NCBI RefSeq assembly: GCF_003605405.2
Contig: NZ_QYTW02000010.1
Span: 19,675 to 83,674 of the forward strand
DNA: 64,000 bases
Source: Siminovitchia terrae
GTDB lineage: Bacteria; Bacillota; Bacilli; Bacillales; Bacillaceae_C
Direction: 5' to 3'
The stretch's first letter is position 1; the number at the start of each line of letters is the position of its first letter. The notes below the pieces were generated by a model. It searched no databases. It saw only the letters and a list, made by a program, of their open reading frames with translations, and was not told the DNA's origin. Shown here in pieces: positions 36,818 to 44,596 of the stretch. Both the position numbers and the translations under genes were made by a program.

Positions 36818-38524
36818 ATGCAGTGGAAATCAATCATGGCTCATTGGCTGAATCACCTGCCCCCTGAAGATCCATTAAGAATAGAATTGCAGAATGAGCC
36901 TAACCCAGAAGATTGCTTTGACAACAGTTTAGAGTTTGGAACCGCGGGGATCCGCGGGCGTCTTGGACCAGGCACAAATCGGATGAATATTTACACTGTG
37001 CGAAAAGCGGCCGCAGGGCTGGCAAAATATATCACAGATCAGGGGCAGGACGCGATGAAGTGTGGTGTAGCAATTGCCTACGATTGCAGGCATATGTCGC
37101 CAGAATTCGCACTCGAATCGGCGAAAATTCTTGGGATGTATGGAATTCGTTCTTTCCTTTTCAAAGATCTTCGACCGACACCGCTGCTTTCGTTTGCCGT
37201 TCGCTATCTCAGGACGTACGCCGGCATTATGGTCACAGCCAGTCATAATCCGCCTGACTACAATGGATTAAAAATGTATGGCCCAGACGGAGCGCAGCTT
37301 TCGTTGCATGCAGTTGACAGCATTGTCAATAAAATTCAAACAATCGAATCTGAATTTTTACTGAATCCCCCTCACGAAAAAGAACTTCAACAACAGGGTT
37401 ATATTACATATATTGGCCATCGAATAGACAATGCTTATCTTGATTCACTTACCACAATCAGGTTGAACAAAAAAATTCAGAATGACTTGCGGATTGTGTT
37501 CACTCCTTTGCATGGAACTGCCACTCAGCTTGTCCGAAAAGCTTTTAATGCGGCTGGCAATTACAATGTAACTTTAGTCAAAGAGCAGATGCATCCCGAT
37601 CCTGATTTTCCGACAGTCACATCACCTAATCCCGAAGAGTGTGCTGTGTTTGAGCTCGCCATTCAGTACGCAAAGGAAGTTGATGCCGACATTTTATTGG
37701 CAACAGATCCGGATGCTGACCGCCTTGGGGTCGCGGTAAAAAATCCTGCCGGAGAATATGTTGTGTTAACCGGTAATCAATTGGGAGCACTCATGCTTCA
37801 TTATTTGCTTGAGCAAAAAAGCTTGCCACATAATGGTGTCATTATCAAAACAATCGTCACTTCAGAGTTGGGAAGAGCCATGGCGGCCGACTTTTCGGTT
37901 AAAACCATTGATACGCTGACAGGCTTTAAGTTTATTGCGGAAAAAATAGATGAATTTGAAAGTACAGGAGAGTGTCAGTTTTTATTTGGGTACGAGGAGA
38001 GCGGCGGTTATCTGATAGGAGATTTCGTCCGCGATAAGGATGCAATCCAGTCGGTGATGCTTGCTGCAGAAATGGCATCTTATCATAAGCAGCAGGGAAA
38101 TTCGCTGTACGAGGTACTAACGGGTCTTTTTGAAAAATATGGTTACTATCAGGAGTCGCTAAAATCTATAAAATTGGAAGGGAGGGATGGATCAAAACAA
38201 ATCGTTCGTATTATGGATGCCTTTCGAGTGGACCCGCCTAGCCAAACCATAGAATTGGAAGACTACATGGCAGGCGAATCCATACATGTTCCAAGTGGAT
38301 TAAAGTCTCTCATAGATTTGCCAAAGTCGAACGTACTGAAATTCAAGCTTTCCGATGAATCTTGGTTCTGCATCCGTCCATCCGGAACTGAACCGAAATG
38401 TAAATTATATTTTGCCGTAAAAGGTAAGACGATGGCTGAAAGTAAAGATAAACTCTCATTGCTGGAAAAAGCAGTGATGAAAAAAGTAAAACAGTTAATA
38501 GAGTATATGGCCGCTGGAAAATGA
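36818..38524 (+). CDS. pgcA: Alpha-phosphoglucomutase / phosphomannomutase family
   Basis: 568 residues, size of B. subtilis PgcA. Interconverts glucose 6-phosphate and glucose 1-phosphate for UDP-glucose, needed for glycolipid anchors and polysaccharides. Domain landmarks in order: GTAGIRGRLGPGTNRMN, active-site phosphoserine loop VTASHNPPDYNGLKMYG, metal loop ATDPDADRLGVAV, sugar loop GYEESGGYLIGDFVRDKD, and phosphate-binding FCIRPSGTEPKCKLYF. All key residues are present. RBS AAAGAAAGGCG precedes the ATG. Same strand as pgi but separated by the repeat array, so co-transcription is uncertain. Confidence 0.93.
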   Translation: MQWKSIMAHWLNHLPPEDPLRIELQNEPNPEDCFDNSLEFGTAGIRGRLGPGTNRMNIYTVRKAAAGLAKYITDQGQDAMKCGVAIAYDCRHMSPEFALESAKILGMYGIRSFLFKDLRPTPLLSFAVRYLRTYAGIMVTASHNPPDYNGLKMYGPDGAQLSLHAVDSIVNKIQTIESEFLLNPPHEKELQQQGYITYIGHRIDNAYLDSLTTIRLNKKIQNDLRIVFTPLHGTATQLVRKAFNAAGNYNVTLVKEQMHPDPDFPTVTSPNPEECAVFELAIQYAKEVDADILLATDPDADRLGVAVKNPAGEYVVLTGNQLGALMLHYLLEQKSLPHNGVIIKTIVTSELGRAMAADFSVKTIDTLTGFKFIAEKIDEFESTGECQFLFGYEESGGYLIGDFVRDKDAIQSVMLAAEMASYHKQQGNSLYEVLTGLFEKYGYYQESLKSIKLEGRDGSKQIVRIMDAFRVDPPSQTIELEDYMAGESIHVPSGLKSLIDLPKSNVLKFKLSDESWFCIRPSGTEPKCKLYFAVKGKTMAESKDKLSLLEKAVMKKVKQLIEYMAAGK

Positions 38525-38619
38525 CCATCCAGTGCTTTTTTATATATTAAATATCCTTCCACCTATAGTATAATTAGCAAAAATAGATAATTTTTCCCAG
38601 AAAGAAAGAGGTGGGGATA

Positions 38620-39822
38620 TTGTACTGTCCAAATTGCGGTGCAGAAAAACAAAAAAGGGGTCAATATTGCAGCGAATGTGGAAAGCCAATCAAAGCAGCT
38701 AAAGGGTCACGCTCAACATTCATCATGTCTTTGCTGGCTTTACTGATTGCATTAGCTGGTACAGGGTTGGGAATTTTTTTCTTGTTTAATAAAAAAGAAG
38801 AACCAGTACAAGTAATAAAGGCAGGCCATGAGCCTAAACCAGCTACAGAAGTCATCGAAAAAGAAAAAGATCAGAAAAAAGAACAGGATCAAGAGAAAGA
38901 ACAAGAACAACAGCCTGAAACGAAGCCAGAGCTGGAAAAGCAGGAAGAGGTAAAGGCATCCGAAGCTCCAGAAACAAAAAGCAAAACAGAAATTATTAAA
39001 AATTCCCAAGATAAGGTATTTACTATTTTCACCGACACAAGCCAAGGGTCAGGATTTTTATTTTCCAATAAAGGGGATGTTGTAACCAACGCCCACGTAG
39101 TTGCAGGGTTTACAGAGGTAGTGGTGAAAAGCAGCGATGGAACGGAACACCAAGGGCGGGTCATCGGAATTTCGGATGTAGTCGACATTGCCCTCATCCG
39201 CGTTGATCCATTGTCTGGAAAAGAACCGCTGCCAATAGAGATGGCACAAACTGCTGCGGGTACAGAAGTCATTGCGCTTGGCAGCCCGCGAGGATTGGAA
39301 AATACGGCATCCATCGGATATTTGACAGGAATCGACCGTGATATCCTGGGTGATTTTAATTATGAAAAAGTATATCAAATCGATGCCCGGATTGCGCCGG
39401 GAAGCAGTGGTGGCCCGCTATTGAATGCAACAACTGGAAAGGTAATCGGGATCAACTCCGCTGTATTGATTGAAGACGAATCCATAGGCTTTTCAATACC
39501 TATGTTCAGTGTACATAACCAATTTATCACATGGTCCCAGAACCCGATGAGTGCGGAAGAGGTCAGCAACTTGTTCGATTTTTACGATGAATATAATGAT
39601 TATTGGGAGTGGAACGACTCAGATTGGGAATACAATGAAGATGACTATTACGACTGGGAAAATGATGACGAGTCGGAAAATCAAGATGTGGACGGCTCTC
39701 ATGATGAAGAGCTTGAGGAATCGGAAGCTCCTTCTGAAGATGAACAACCTAAATCCGATCCAAAGTTAGAAAATGATGAGCCAAGCAACGAACATCCGGA
39801 TGAAGAAGCGAATACAGAGTAA
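38620..39822 (+). CDS. Zinc-ribbon / transmembrane / trypsin-like serine protease
   Basis: 400 residues. Domains in order: an N-terminal zinc ribbon (CPNC at 3-6 and CSEC at 17-20), one transmembrane helix (about 35-57), a Lys/Glu/Gln-rich spacer, a trypsin-like (S1C/HtrA-type) protease domain (about 125-300), and a very acidic tail rich in Asp, Glu, Tyr and Trp. The catalytic triad is visible: His in VTNAHVVAGF, Asp in VDIALIRVD, Ser in APGSSGGPLLN. No PDZ domain. The ribbon should lie in the cytoplasm and the protease outside, suggesting signal transfer or quality control. The TTG at 38620 is chosen because it gives MYCPNCG and has AGAGGTGGGG upstream; an earlier GTG at 38611 overlaps that RBS. 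Confidence 0.82.
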   Translation: MYCPNCGAEKQKRGQYCSECGKPIKAAKGSRSTFIMSLLALLIALAGTGLGIFFLFNKKEEPVQVIKAGHEPKPATEVIEKEKDQKKEQDQEKEQEQQPETKPELEKQEEVKASEAPETKSKTEIIKNSQDKVFTIFTDTSQGSGFLFSNKGDVVTNAHVVAGFTEVVVKSSDGTEHQGRVIGISDVVDIALIRVDPLSGKEPLPIEMAQTAAGTEVIALGSPRGLENTASIGYLTGIDRDILGDFNYEKVYQIDARIAPGSSGGPLLNATTGKVIGINSAVLIEDESIGFSIPMFSVHNQFITWSQNPMSAEEVSNLFDFYDEYNDYWEWNDSDWEYNEDDYYDWENDDESENQDVDGSHDEELEESEAPSEDEQPKSDPKLENDEPSNEHPDEEANTE

Positions 39823-39829
39823 AAGTAGT

Positions 39830-39865
39830 GGCAAGGCTCTATTTTATTGGGCCCTGCCGCTTTTT
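39830..39865 (+). terminator. Terminator of the serine protease gene
   Basis: GGCAAGGCTC pairs imperfectly with GGGCCCTGCC across a 9-base loop, followed by GCTTTTT. It also overlaps the 3' end of the convergent SGNH gene. Confidence 0.65.
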
Positions 39866-40565
39866 ATGAACCAACATATTCTTTGATGGATTCTCTCCAA
39901 AGGATGTAGCCTTTCCCGGTTAAATGAATTCCATCTATTGTATACTCTTCAGGAAGCTGATCATCCTTGGCGAAAGTAGAGTAAAGGTCAATAAAGTGAA
40001 CACCTGAACTGTTTGCCAAAGAGCGCAACTTCATGTTCATTTTCTTGATTTTATCGTTTGTTAAAATATTACCGTACTTGCTGTTATTAACAGGGAGCAA
40101 ACTTTGGATAAAGATCTCCGTATTGGGTGAACCGGTTTGAATTCGATCAATGATGACAGAATAACTTTTGATGGTAGCAGAAACACTGCGGTTCTTTAAA
40201 TCATTCACACCGATAAGAAGAAAAATTTTCCTTGGCTGAGCAGCAATTACGCTATCCAGTCGATCAAGAACCCCTTCCGTAGTATCACTGCCAATGCCTC
40301 GGTTAATCACATTTTTTCCAGGAAAAAGCTCACTCCATTCCGTTCTGAAAGTAAGGCTATCCCCTAAAAATACGATGGAATCCGGTGGAATTGGCAACTC
40401 GTTAAATAAAGTCGTCCGTTCATAATAATGAAAGCCCGTTCTTTTGGCAGCATTGGACTTCTTTGCACCCGCATCAACTTTATCAAACTTAACGAAAGAG
40501 AGCCCCGTTATAATAAGGAACAGCAAGTTAAACCCGATAGAAATAAAAAGAATTTTTCTGCCCAT
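39864..40565 (-). CDS. SGNH/GDSL hydrolase, membrane-anchored
   Basis: 233 residues. One N-terminal hydrophobic helix (LFISIGFNLLFLIITGLSF), then a GDSL-type domain: SIVFLGDSLTFRTEWSELF (block I Ser), NRGIGSDTTEGVLDRL (block II Gly), LIGVNDLKN (block III Asn) and YTIDGIHLTGKGYILW (block V Asp-His). Complete catalytic set, extracellular by topology. Such enzymes deacylate lipids or de-O-acetylate polysaccharides; near an O-acyltransferase and exopolysaccharide genes an esterase on a surface polymer is plausible. Convergent with the serine protease gene; upstream lies repeat array 2. Confidence 0.85.
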   Translation of the reverse strand: MGRKILFISIGFNLLFLIITGLSFVKFDKVDAGAKKSNAAKRTGFHYYERTTLFNELPIPPDSIVFLGDSLTFRTEWSELFPGKNVINRGIGSDTTEGVLDRLDSVIAAQPRKIFLLIGVNDLKNRSVSATIKSYSVIIDRIQTGSPNTEIFIQSLLPVNNSKYGNILTNDKIKKMNMKLRSLANSSGVHFIDLYSTFAKDDQLPEEYTIDGIHLTGKGYILWRESIKEYVGS

Positions 40566-40687
40566 GATACACCTCAGGATTGTTGTAATAACAAGAGTAC
40601 CATAAAAAGTCGTGAAGGTTTACATGAATTTTAAGGTTCGAAAAATCTTCCTGCTTGGCCTGCAGTGATCGGGAAATTTTGCCTGAA
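40566..40687. other. Upstream region of the SGNH gene
   Basis: Contains the RBS (GAGGTG on the minus strand) and presumably the promoter of the SGNH gene, then merges into repeat array 2. No gene seen. Confidence 0.4.
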
Positions 40688-40985
40688 TCACTATCCTTAA
40701 AAGCGGAAAAACTGTCTGGGATGTTGATTTACTATCCGAAGTTCTGGGATACTGTCCGAGATTTCGAATTACTATCCGGGAAGGAGTAATACCATCTGTA
40801 AATTTGTAATACTGCCCGTGATTTGAAAAGCTATCCGTTTTACTATAGATACTGTCCAGAATTCAAAAATACTATCCATTTTGCTATAGATACTGTCCCC
40901 GATTCGAAATCTCACCCTTTTGCCCGAGTTACTCTATCCGAAATTAGAAACAACTGTTCAGCCAAGCACAAATACTGTCGACTCA
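40688..40985 (+). repeat. Degenerate 20-21 bp tandem repeat array 2
   Basis: About 14 units related to those of array 1, e.g. TACTATCCGAAGTTCTGGGA, TACTGTCCGAGATTTCGAAT, TACTGTCCAGAATTCAAAAA. Same unit length and same strand as array 1, more degenerate. It fills the spacer between the two minus-strand SGNH genes. Confidence 0.8.
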
Positions 40986-41011
40986 AACTGAAATACGTCC
41001 ACGCACCCCAA

Positions 41012-41046
41012 AATAAAAAAAAGGAACCAGCCCCCGGCTGGTCCCC
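41012..41046 (-). terminator. Terminator of the second SGNH gene
   Basis: On the minus strand GGACCAGCC-GGG-GGCTGGTTCC is followed by a run of eight T. Confidence 0.85.
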
Positions 41047-41049
41047 TCT

Positions 41050-41844
41050 TTACTTCGCTATATAATAATCTCTCAAAAATTCGAACCACACTTCGTGTCC
41101 CTTTTCGTTTGGCGCACTTTGCTTATCTTGCAAATATGTTCGGAGCTCTTCATTTTCCGGATCAGGCCACGCAGACCAGTGATCCAGGTAGTCTAAGCCC
41201 TCTACGTTGGCAAATTCCTCCAATTGGTTGACCTGAGAAGGATAGAAGGTTGCGCCATGAATCGGGTGCGGCGGCTGCAGGACCACAAGTGCATCCTCAT
41301 TCTGCTCTTTTACAGTAGAAATAAACGTTAGAATATTTTCATGGTTGTCTTCCACTTCGATATTTCCATTATCATTCAATGTAAAAGGTTCGATCAAAAC
41401 AAAATCCGGATTGAATTTAGCGACTTCATCAGCGTGTCCATTATTGATGAATTCATCTGATCTCTCAGCGTATTCAAATAGTTCCACTTCCACGGTATCG
41501 CCATATGTTTTATCCATTGCTTCTTGGAGCATTACAGACCATCCTCCGTCCTCTTTACCGACTGATTCAGAGCCGACGAAAGCAATTTTATAAGGGCGCC
41601 CTTCCTCGACAGCTTTTTTAAAAGCATCCTGAGCCTTCTTCGGCCAGTTAGCCGCAGCGGCCAATACATCATTTGCATCCGCTTTGACCGGTTTCTTTGT
41701 TTTTTCTTTCGAACTAGCTGTCTTTTTTTTCTCAACTTTTGGCGCTGGAGCAAAAGCACTTGTCTTCTCTTTCCAATATAAGTGAGCTGCACCGAGAAAG
41801 AGGACTGTTATTACGATGACGATTAAGGTAAAAAACTTGCGCAT
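41050..41844 (-). CDS. SGNH-hydrolase-like secreted protein
   Basis: 264 residues. N-terminal signal anchor (FTLIVIVITVLFLGAAHLYW), a Lys-rich spacer, then an SGNH-type fold: KIAFVGSESVGKEDGGWSVM, FVLIEPFTLNDNGN, LVVLQPPHP and a C-terminal NEKGHEVWFEFLRDYY. The usual GDSL serine block is replaced by VGSESVG, and the C-terminal dyad is not the standard DGxH, so activity is less certain than for 39864-40565. Likely extracellular. Divergent from the exopolysaccharide operon 187 bases away. Confidence 0.7.
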   Translation of the reverse strand: MRKFFTLIVIVITVLFLGAAHLYWKEKTSAFAPAPKVEKKKTASSKEKTKKPVKADANDVLAAAANWPKKAQDAFKKAVEEGRPYKIAFVGSESVGKEDGGWSVMLQEAMDKTYGDTVEVELFEYAERSDEFINNGHADEVAKFNPDFVLIEPFTLNDNGNIEVEDNHENILTFISTVKEQNEDALVVLQPPHPIHGATFYPSQVNQLEEFANVEGLDYLDHWSAWPDPENEELRTYLQDKQSAPNEKGHEVWFEFLRDYYIAK

Positions 41845-41922
41845 ATGAATCCCCCTGCTTTTAAAATAACATTAAGAATTTGTAAAAAATGTAAAATATG
41901 TATTCGTCCACTCAAAAACGTC

Positions 41923-41951
41923 TAGCTTTTTTCTATTATACGACATATAAT
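41923..41951 (+). promoter_or_regulatory. Promoter of the exopolysaccharide operon
   Basis: TAGCTT, 17 bases, TATAAT, embedded in AAAAACGTCTAGCTTTTTT, the same module as at the pgi promoter. It lies 80 bases upstream of the first operon gene. No GTTCTYT box is seen here. Confidence 0.5.
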
Positions 41952-42030
41952 CGTACCTAGTGGTCTATTTTTACATAAAAACCTATGATTTAACATGCCA
42001 TAAATTAAAAAGTTTGTCTAGGAGGATAAC

Positions 42031-42780
42031 ATGGAAGAAACAATCAGTCTCAGAGAGCTTATGGGGACTATCCGGAAGCGTCTCAATTTAATCGTGCTCA
42101 TTACCATGGCTACCGTCCTGATCAGCGGTATTGTCAGTTATTTCGTTATCACGCCAATCTACCAATCTTCTACGCAACTATTAGTGAATCAGGCGAAAAG
42201 CGACCAGCCAATGGTGAATCCAGGAGAAATTCAAACAAACCTGCAGCTAATTAATACATATAACGTCATTATTAAGAGTCCTGCAATTTTAGACCAGGTT
42301 AATGAAGACTTGGATTTAGGTATGACAGTCAGCCAATTGAATGAAAAAATCACAGTCCAAAATGAAAGAGATTCACAGGTTGTCAATATAACCGTACAGG
42401 ATCCCGATCCTAATAAAGCGGTGGAAATTGCCAACCAGATCGCCACTGTTTTTCAAAAAGAAATTGTGAACATCATGAACGTTGATAATGTAAGCATCCT
42501 TGCAAAAGCGGAAGTGGGAGAAACACCATCACCTGTAAAACCAAAGCCGCTTCTTAACATTGCGATTGCCTTTGTTGTAGGAATAATGGCAGGAATCGGG
42601 ATTGCTTTCTTATTGGAATATCTAGACAATACAGTGAAAACAGAACAGGATGTAGAAAAATTATTAGAGCTTCCTGTTCTCGGTGCCATTGCCACTTTTG
42701 AAGAGCAGGATATGCAAAAAATGTCACGGATAGAAAGAAGTCCCAGACTAAGGAGTGAGACACTTGGTTCGAAGCAATAA
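42031..42780 (+). CDS. Wzz/YveK-type chain-length and kinase-activator protein
   Basis: 249 residues. Polysaccharide co-polymerase that sets chain length and activates the separate BY-kinase. N-terminal helix (about 20-40), extracellular Wzz domain with NQAKSDQPMVNPGEIQTNLQ and VVNITVQDPDPNKAVEIANQ, proline-rich EVGETPSPVKPKP before the second helix (about 172-195), and a short cytoplasmic tail of the kind that contacts the kinase ATP site. Typical length for Firmicutes, where adaptor and kinase are separate chains (YwqC/YwqD, EpsA/EpsB). First gene of the operon; AGGAGG RBS. Confidence 0.92.
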   Translation: MEETISLRELMGTIRKRLNLIVLITMATVLISGIVSYFVITPIYQSSTQLLVNQAKSDQPMVNPGEIQTNLQLINTYNVIIKSPAILDQVNEDLDLGMTVSQLNEKITVQNERDSQVVNITVQDPDPNKAVEIANQIATVFQKEIVNIMNVDNVSILAKAEVGETPSPVKPKPLLNIAIAFVVGIMAGIGIAFLLEYLDNTVKTEQDVEKLLELPVLGAIATFEEQDMQKMSRIERSPRLRSETLGSKQ

Positions 42781-43471
42781 AGGGAAAAAATCCATGCAGT
42801 CCACAAGGCGAAAGCTGATTACAAAACTGAATCCTAAATCACCAATTTCGGAACAATATCGGACGATCAGGACGAATATAGAATTCTCGTCTATAGATGA
42901 AGAGATTCGCAGCATTATGGTGACATCTTCAGGTCCGGGTGAAGGAAAATCAACTACAACGGCCAACCTGGCAGTCGTATTCGCCCAACAAGGGAAACGT
43001 GTGCTGTTGATTGATGCTGACCTTCGGAAACCGACAGCGCATTACACATTCGGTATCACGAATACATTTGGCCTGACAAACGTATTAACCCGACAAATGG
43101 AGTTGAAGGATGCGATCAAAACGACGGATGAAGAATTACTCCATGTATTGCCTTCCGGGCCTATCCCGCCGAATCCGGCTGAATTATTAAGCTCAAAAGG
43201 TATGAAGGAGTTTTTCGAAGAGGCGAAAGACACATATGACATGATCATATTCGACACGCCTCCAGTTTTGGCGGTGACAGATGCACAGATTCTGTCGAGT
43301 CAATGCGACGGTGCTGTACTAGTTATTTCGAGTGGCAAAACAGAAATCGAAGCGGCAGCCAAAACGAAAGAACTGTTGGAAAACACCAATGGGAAAATCC
43401 TGGGTGTAGTGTTAAATAACAAAAAAATGAACAGAAAAAATGACTATTACTATTATTATGGGGCAAATTAA
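42764..43471 (+). CDS. Bacterial tyrosine kinase (BY-kinase) of exopolysaccharide synthesis
   Basis: 235 residues. P-loop kinase that autophosphorylates on a C-terminal Tyr cluster and controls polymerisation. Walker A SSGPGEGKSTTTANLAVVF, Walker A' LLIDADLRKPTAH, Walker B MIIFDTPPVLAVTDAQIL, and the tail NDYYYYYGAN with five consecutive Tyr. Overlaps the end of the adaptor gene by 17 bases. Start chosen as TTG at 42764 with AAGGAG 8 bases upstream; the GTG at 42755 lies inside that RBS. Confidence 0.93.
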   Translation: MVRSNKGKKSMQSTRRKLITKLNPKSPISEQYRTIRTNIEFSSIDEEIRSIMVTSSGPGEGKSTTTANLAVVFAQQGKRVLLIDADLRKPTAHYTFGITNTFGLTNVLTRQMELKDAIKTTDEELLHVLPSGPIPPNPAELLSSKGMKEFFEEAKDTYDMIIFDTPPVLAVTDAQILSSQCDGAVLVISSGKTEIEAAAKTKELLENTNGKILGVVLNNKKMNRKNDYYYYYGAN

Positions 43472-43565
43472 CCAATCGACAAGTTTTGCTATTTACTAAT
43501 GCGGAAATTCCAGTAGAATGGTAAAATGTTAAATAATGTCTATACAATTAGGGGAGGAAGCCGTA

Positions 43566-44333
43566 TTGATAGATATACATTGTCATATATTGCCCGGTAT
43601 TGATGACGGCGCTGGTGATTATACCGAGAGCCTTCTTATGGCTCAAAAAGCTCAAGAAGAAGGCATCAAGAAAATCATTGCAACGCCGCATCATCAAAAT
43701 GGAAAATATAATAACTTCAAGGAGGAAATTATTCAAAAGACGAATGAACTGAATGATTACCTCAAAAGTGAGCATGTAAAAATAGAAATCTTGCCAGGAC
43801 AGGAAACTCGCATCTATGGGGAAATGGTCGAGGACTTTGACCAAGGCGAGATTTTAACTTTAGCTAACATTTCTTCCTATGTATTTGTCGAACTGCCATC
43901 TGGTCATGTGCCACGTTATACGGAGCAGCTTCTGTACGATCTGCAGATGAAGGGACTCACACCTGTCATTGTTCATCCAGAAAGGAACGCCGAGCTGATT
44001 GAGCAGCCGGATAAATTATACAAGCTGGTGCAAAACGGAGCGGCTACACAAATAACGGCTGGGAGTTTTGTGGGGTATTTTGGAAAAAAGATTCAGAAAT
44101 TCACTGCGAATTTAATCGAATCAAATCTCACTCACTTTGTGGCATCCGATGCACACAATACGCATAATCGGACGTTTAAGATGGAAGAGGCTTGTGAATC
44201 TATCCACAAGCAATACGGAACAGATATACTGTTTATGTTTTTGGACAATGCAGAAGCTATTATGGATGGAAAAGATATTTTTAGGGAAATCCCTGAACGA
44301 GTAAAAAAGAAGAAACTCTTTGGTCTTTTTTAA
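43566..44333 (+). CDS. PHP-type tyrosine-protein phosphatase (CpsB/YwqE family)
   Basis: 255 residues. Manganese-dependent phosphatase that removes phosphate from the BY-kinase Tyr tail. IDIHCHILPGIDDGA (metal ligands), IIATPHHQNGKY, ILPGQETRIYGE, TPVIVHPERNAEL and FVASDAHNTHNR are the PHP metal motifs. The TTG at 43566 gives MIDIHCH, the usual family start, and follows GGGGAGGAAG; an ATG 30 bases upstream precedes this RBS. Completes the adaptor-kinase-phosphatase triad. The EAR-like RNA and a terminator follow. Confidence 0.93.
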   Translation: MIDIHCHILPGIDDGAGDYTESLLMAQKAQEEGIKKIIATPHHQNGKYNNFKEEIIQKTNELNDYLKSEHVKIEILPGQETRIYGEMVEDFDQGEILTLANISSYVFVELPSGHVPRYTEQLLYDLQMKGLTPVIVHPERNAELIEQPDKLYKLVQNGAATQITAGSFVGYFGKKIQKFTANLIESNLTHFVASDAHNTHNRTFKMEEACESIHKQYGTDILFMFLDNAEAIMDGKDIFREIPERVKKKKLFGLF

Positions 44334-44359
44334 TTCACCAAAGGCTTTGAAAGCTTTCG

Positions 44360-44475
44360 GTTATGTCTCCTCACCGCTATCAATGGAGACACTCGACCAC
44401 GCCGTGGGTAGGGACAGACATCCTAGCCTTAGACGCCAGTCGTCATTGGTGTGGTGTGAGGGCGGGTTGGATGCC
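44360..44475 (+). ncRNA. EAR-like (epsC motif) antitermination RNA element
   Basis: A GC-rich, non-coding and strongly folded block within an AT-rich operon. Stems: TGTCTCC/GGAGACA (44363-44369 with 44384-44390), CCAC/GTGG, GACG/CGTC, and a long-range pairing CATCC/GGATG closing the 3' half. Conserved-looking single-stranded text GTGGGTAGGGACAGACATCC lies between. Position, size and context match the eps-associated RNA known from Bacillales exopolysaccharide operons, which makes RNA polymerase ignore downstream terminators; a strong terminator indeed follows 34 bases later. I assign it from context and structure, not from an alignment. Confidence 0.65.
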
Positions 44476-44508
44476 CATATTTTACTATTTTTATTAGGTT
44501 AAAGGTGC

Positions 44509-44565
44509 TAAATGTCTAATGAAAGTGCATAGATGTGTGCGTTTTCATTAGGCATTTATTTTTTC
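44509..44565 (+). terminator. Strong intrinsic terminator inside the exopolysaccharide operon
   Basis: AAATGTCTAATGAAA pairs with TTTCATTAGGCATTT (one G-T) around a loop, followed by ATTTTTTC. It lies between the regulatory triad and the structural genes and would stop polymerase unless read through. Confidence 0.85.
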
Positions 44566-44596
44566 AAGTTATTCAAAGAAAGGGGTTTTATGAAGG

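Noticed and set aside
36487-40985. Repeat arrays considered as CRISPR
   Set aside because: Units are contiguous and degenerate with no unique spacers, no cas genes nearby.
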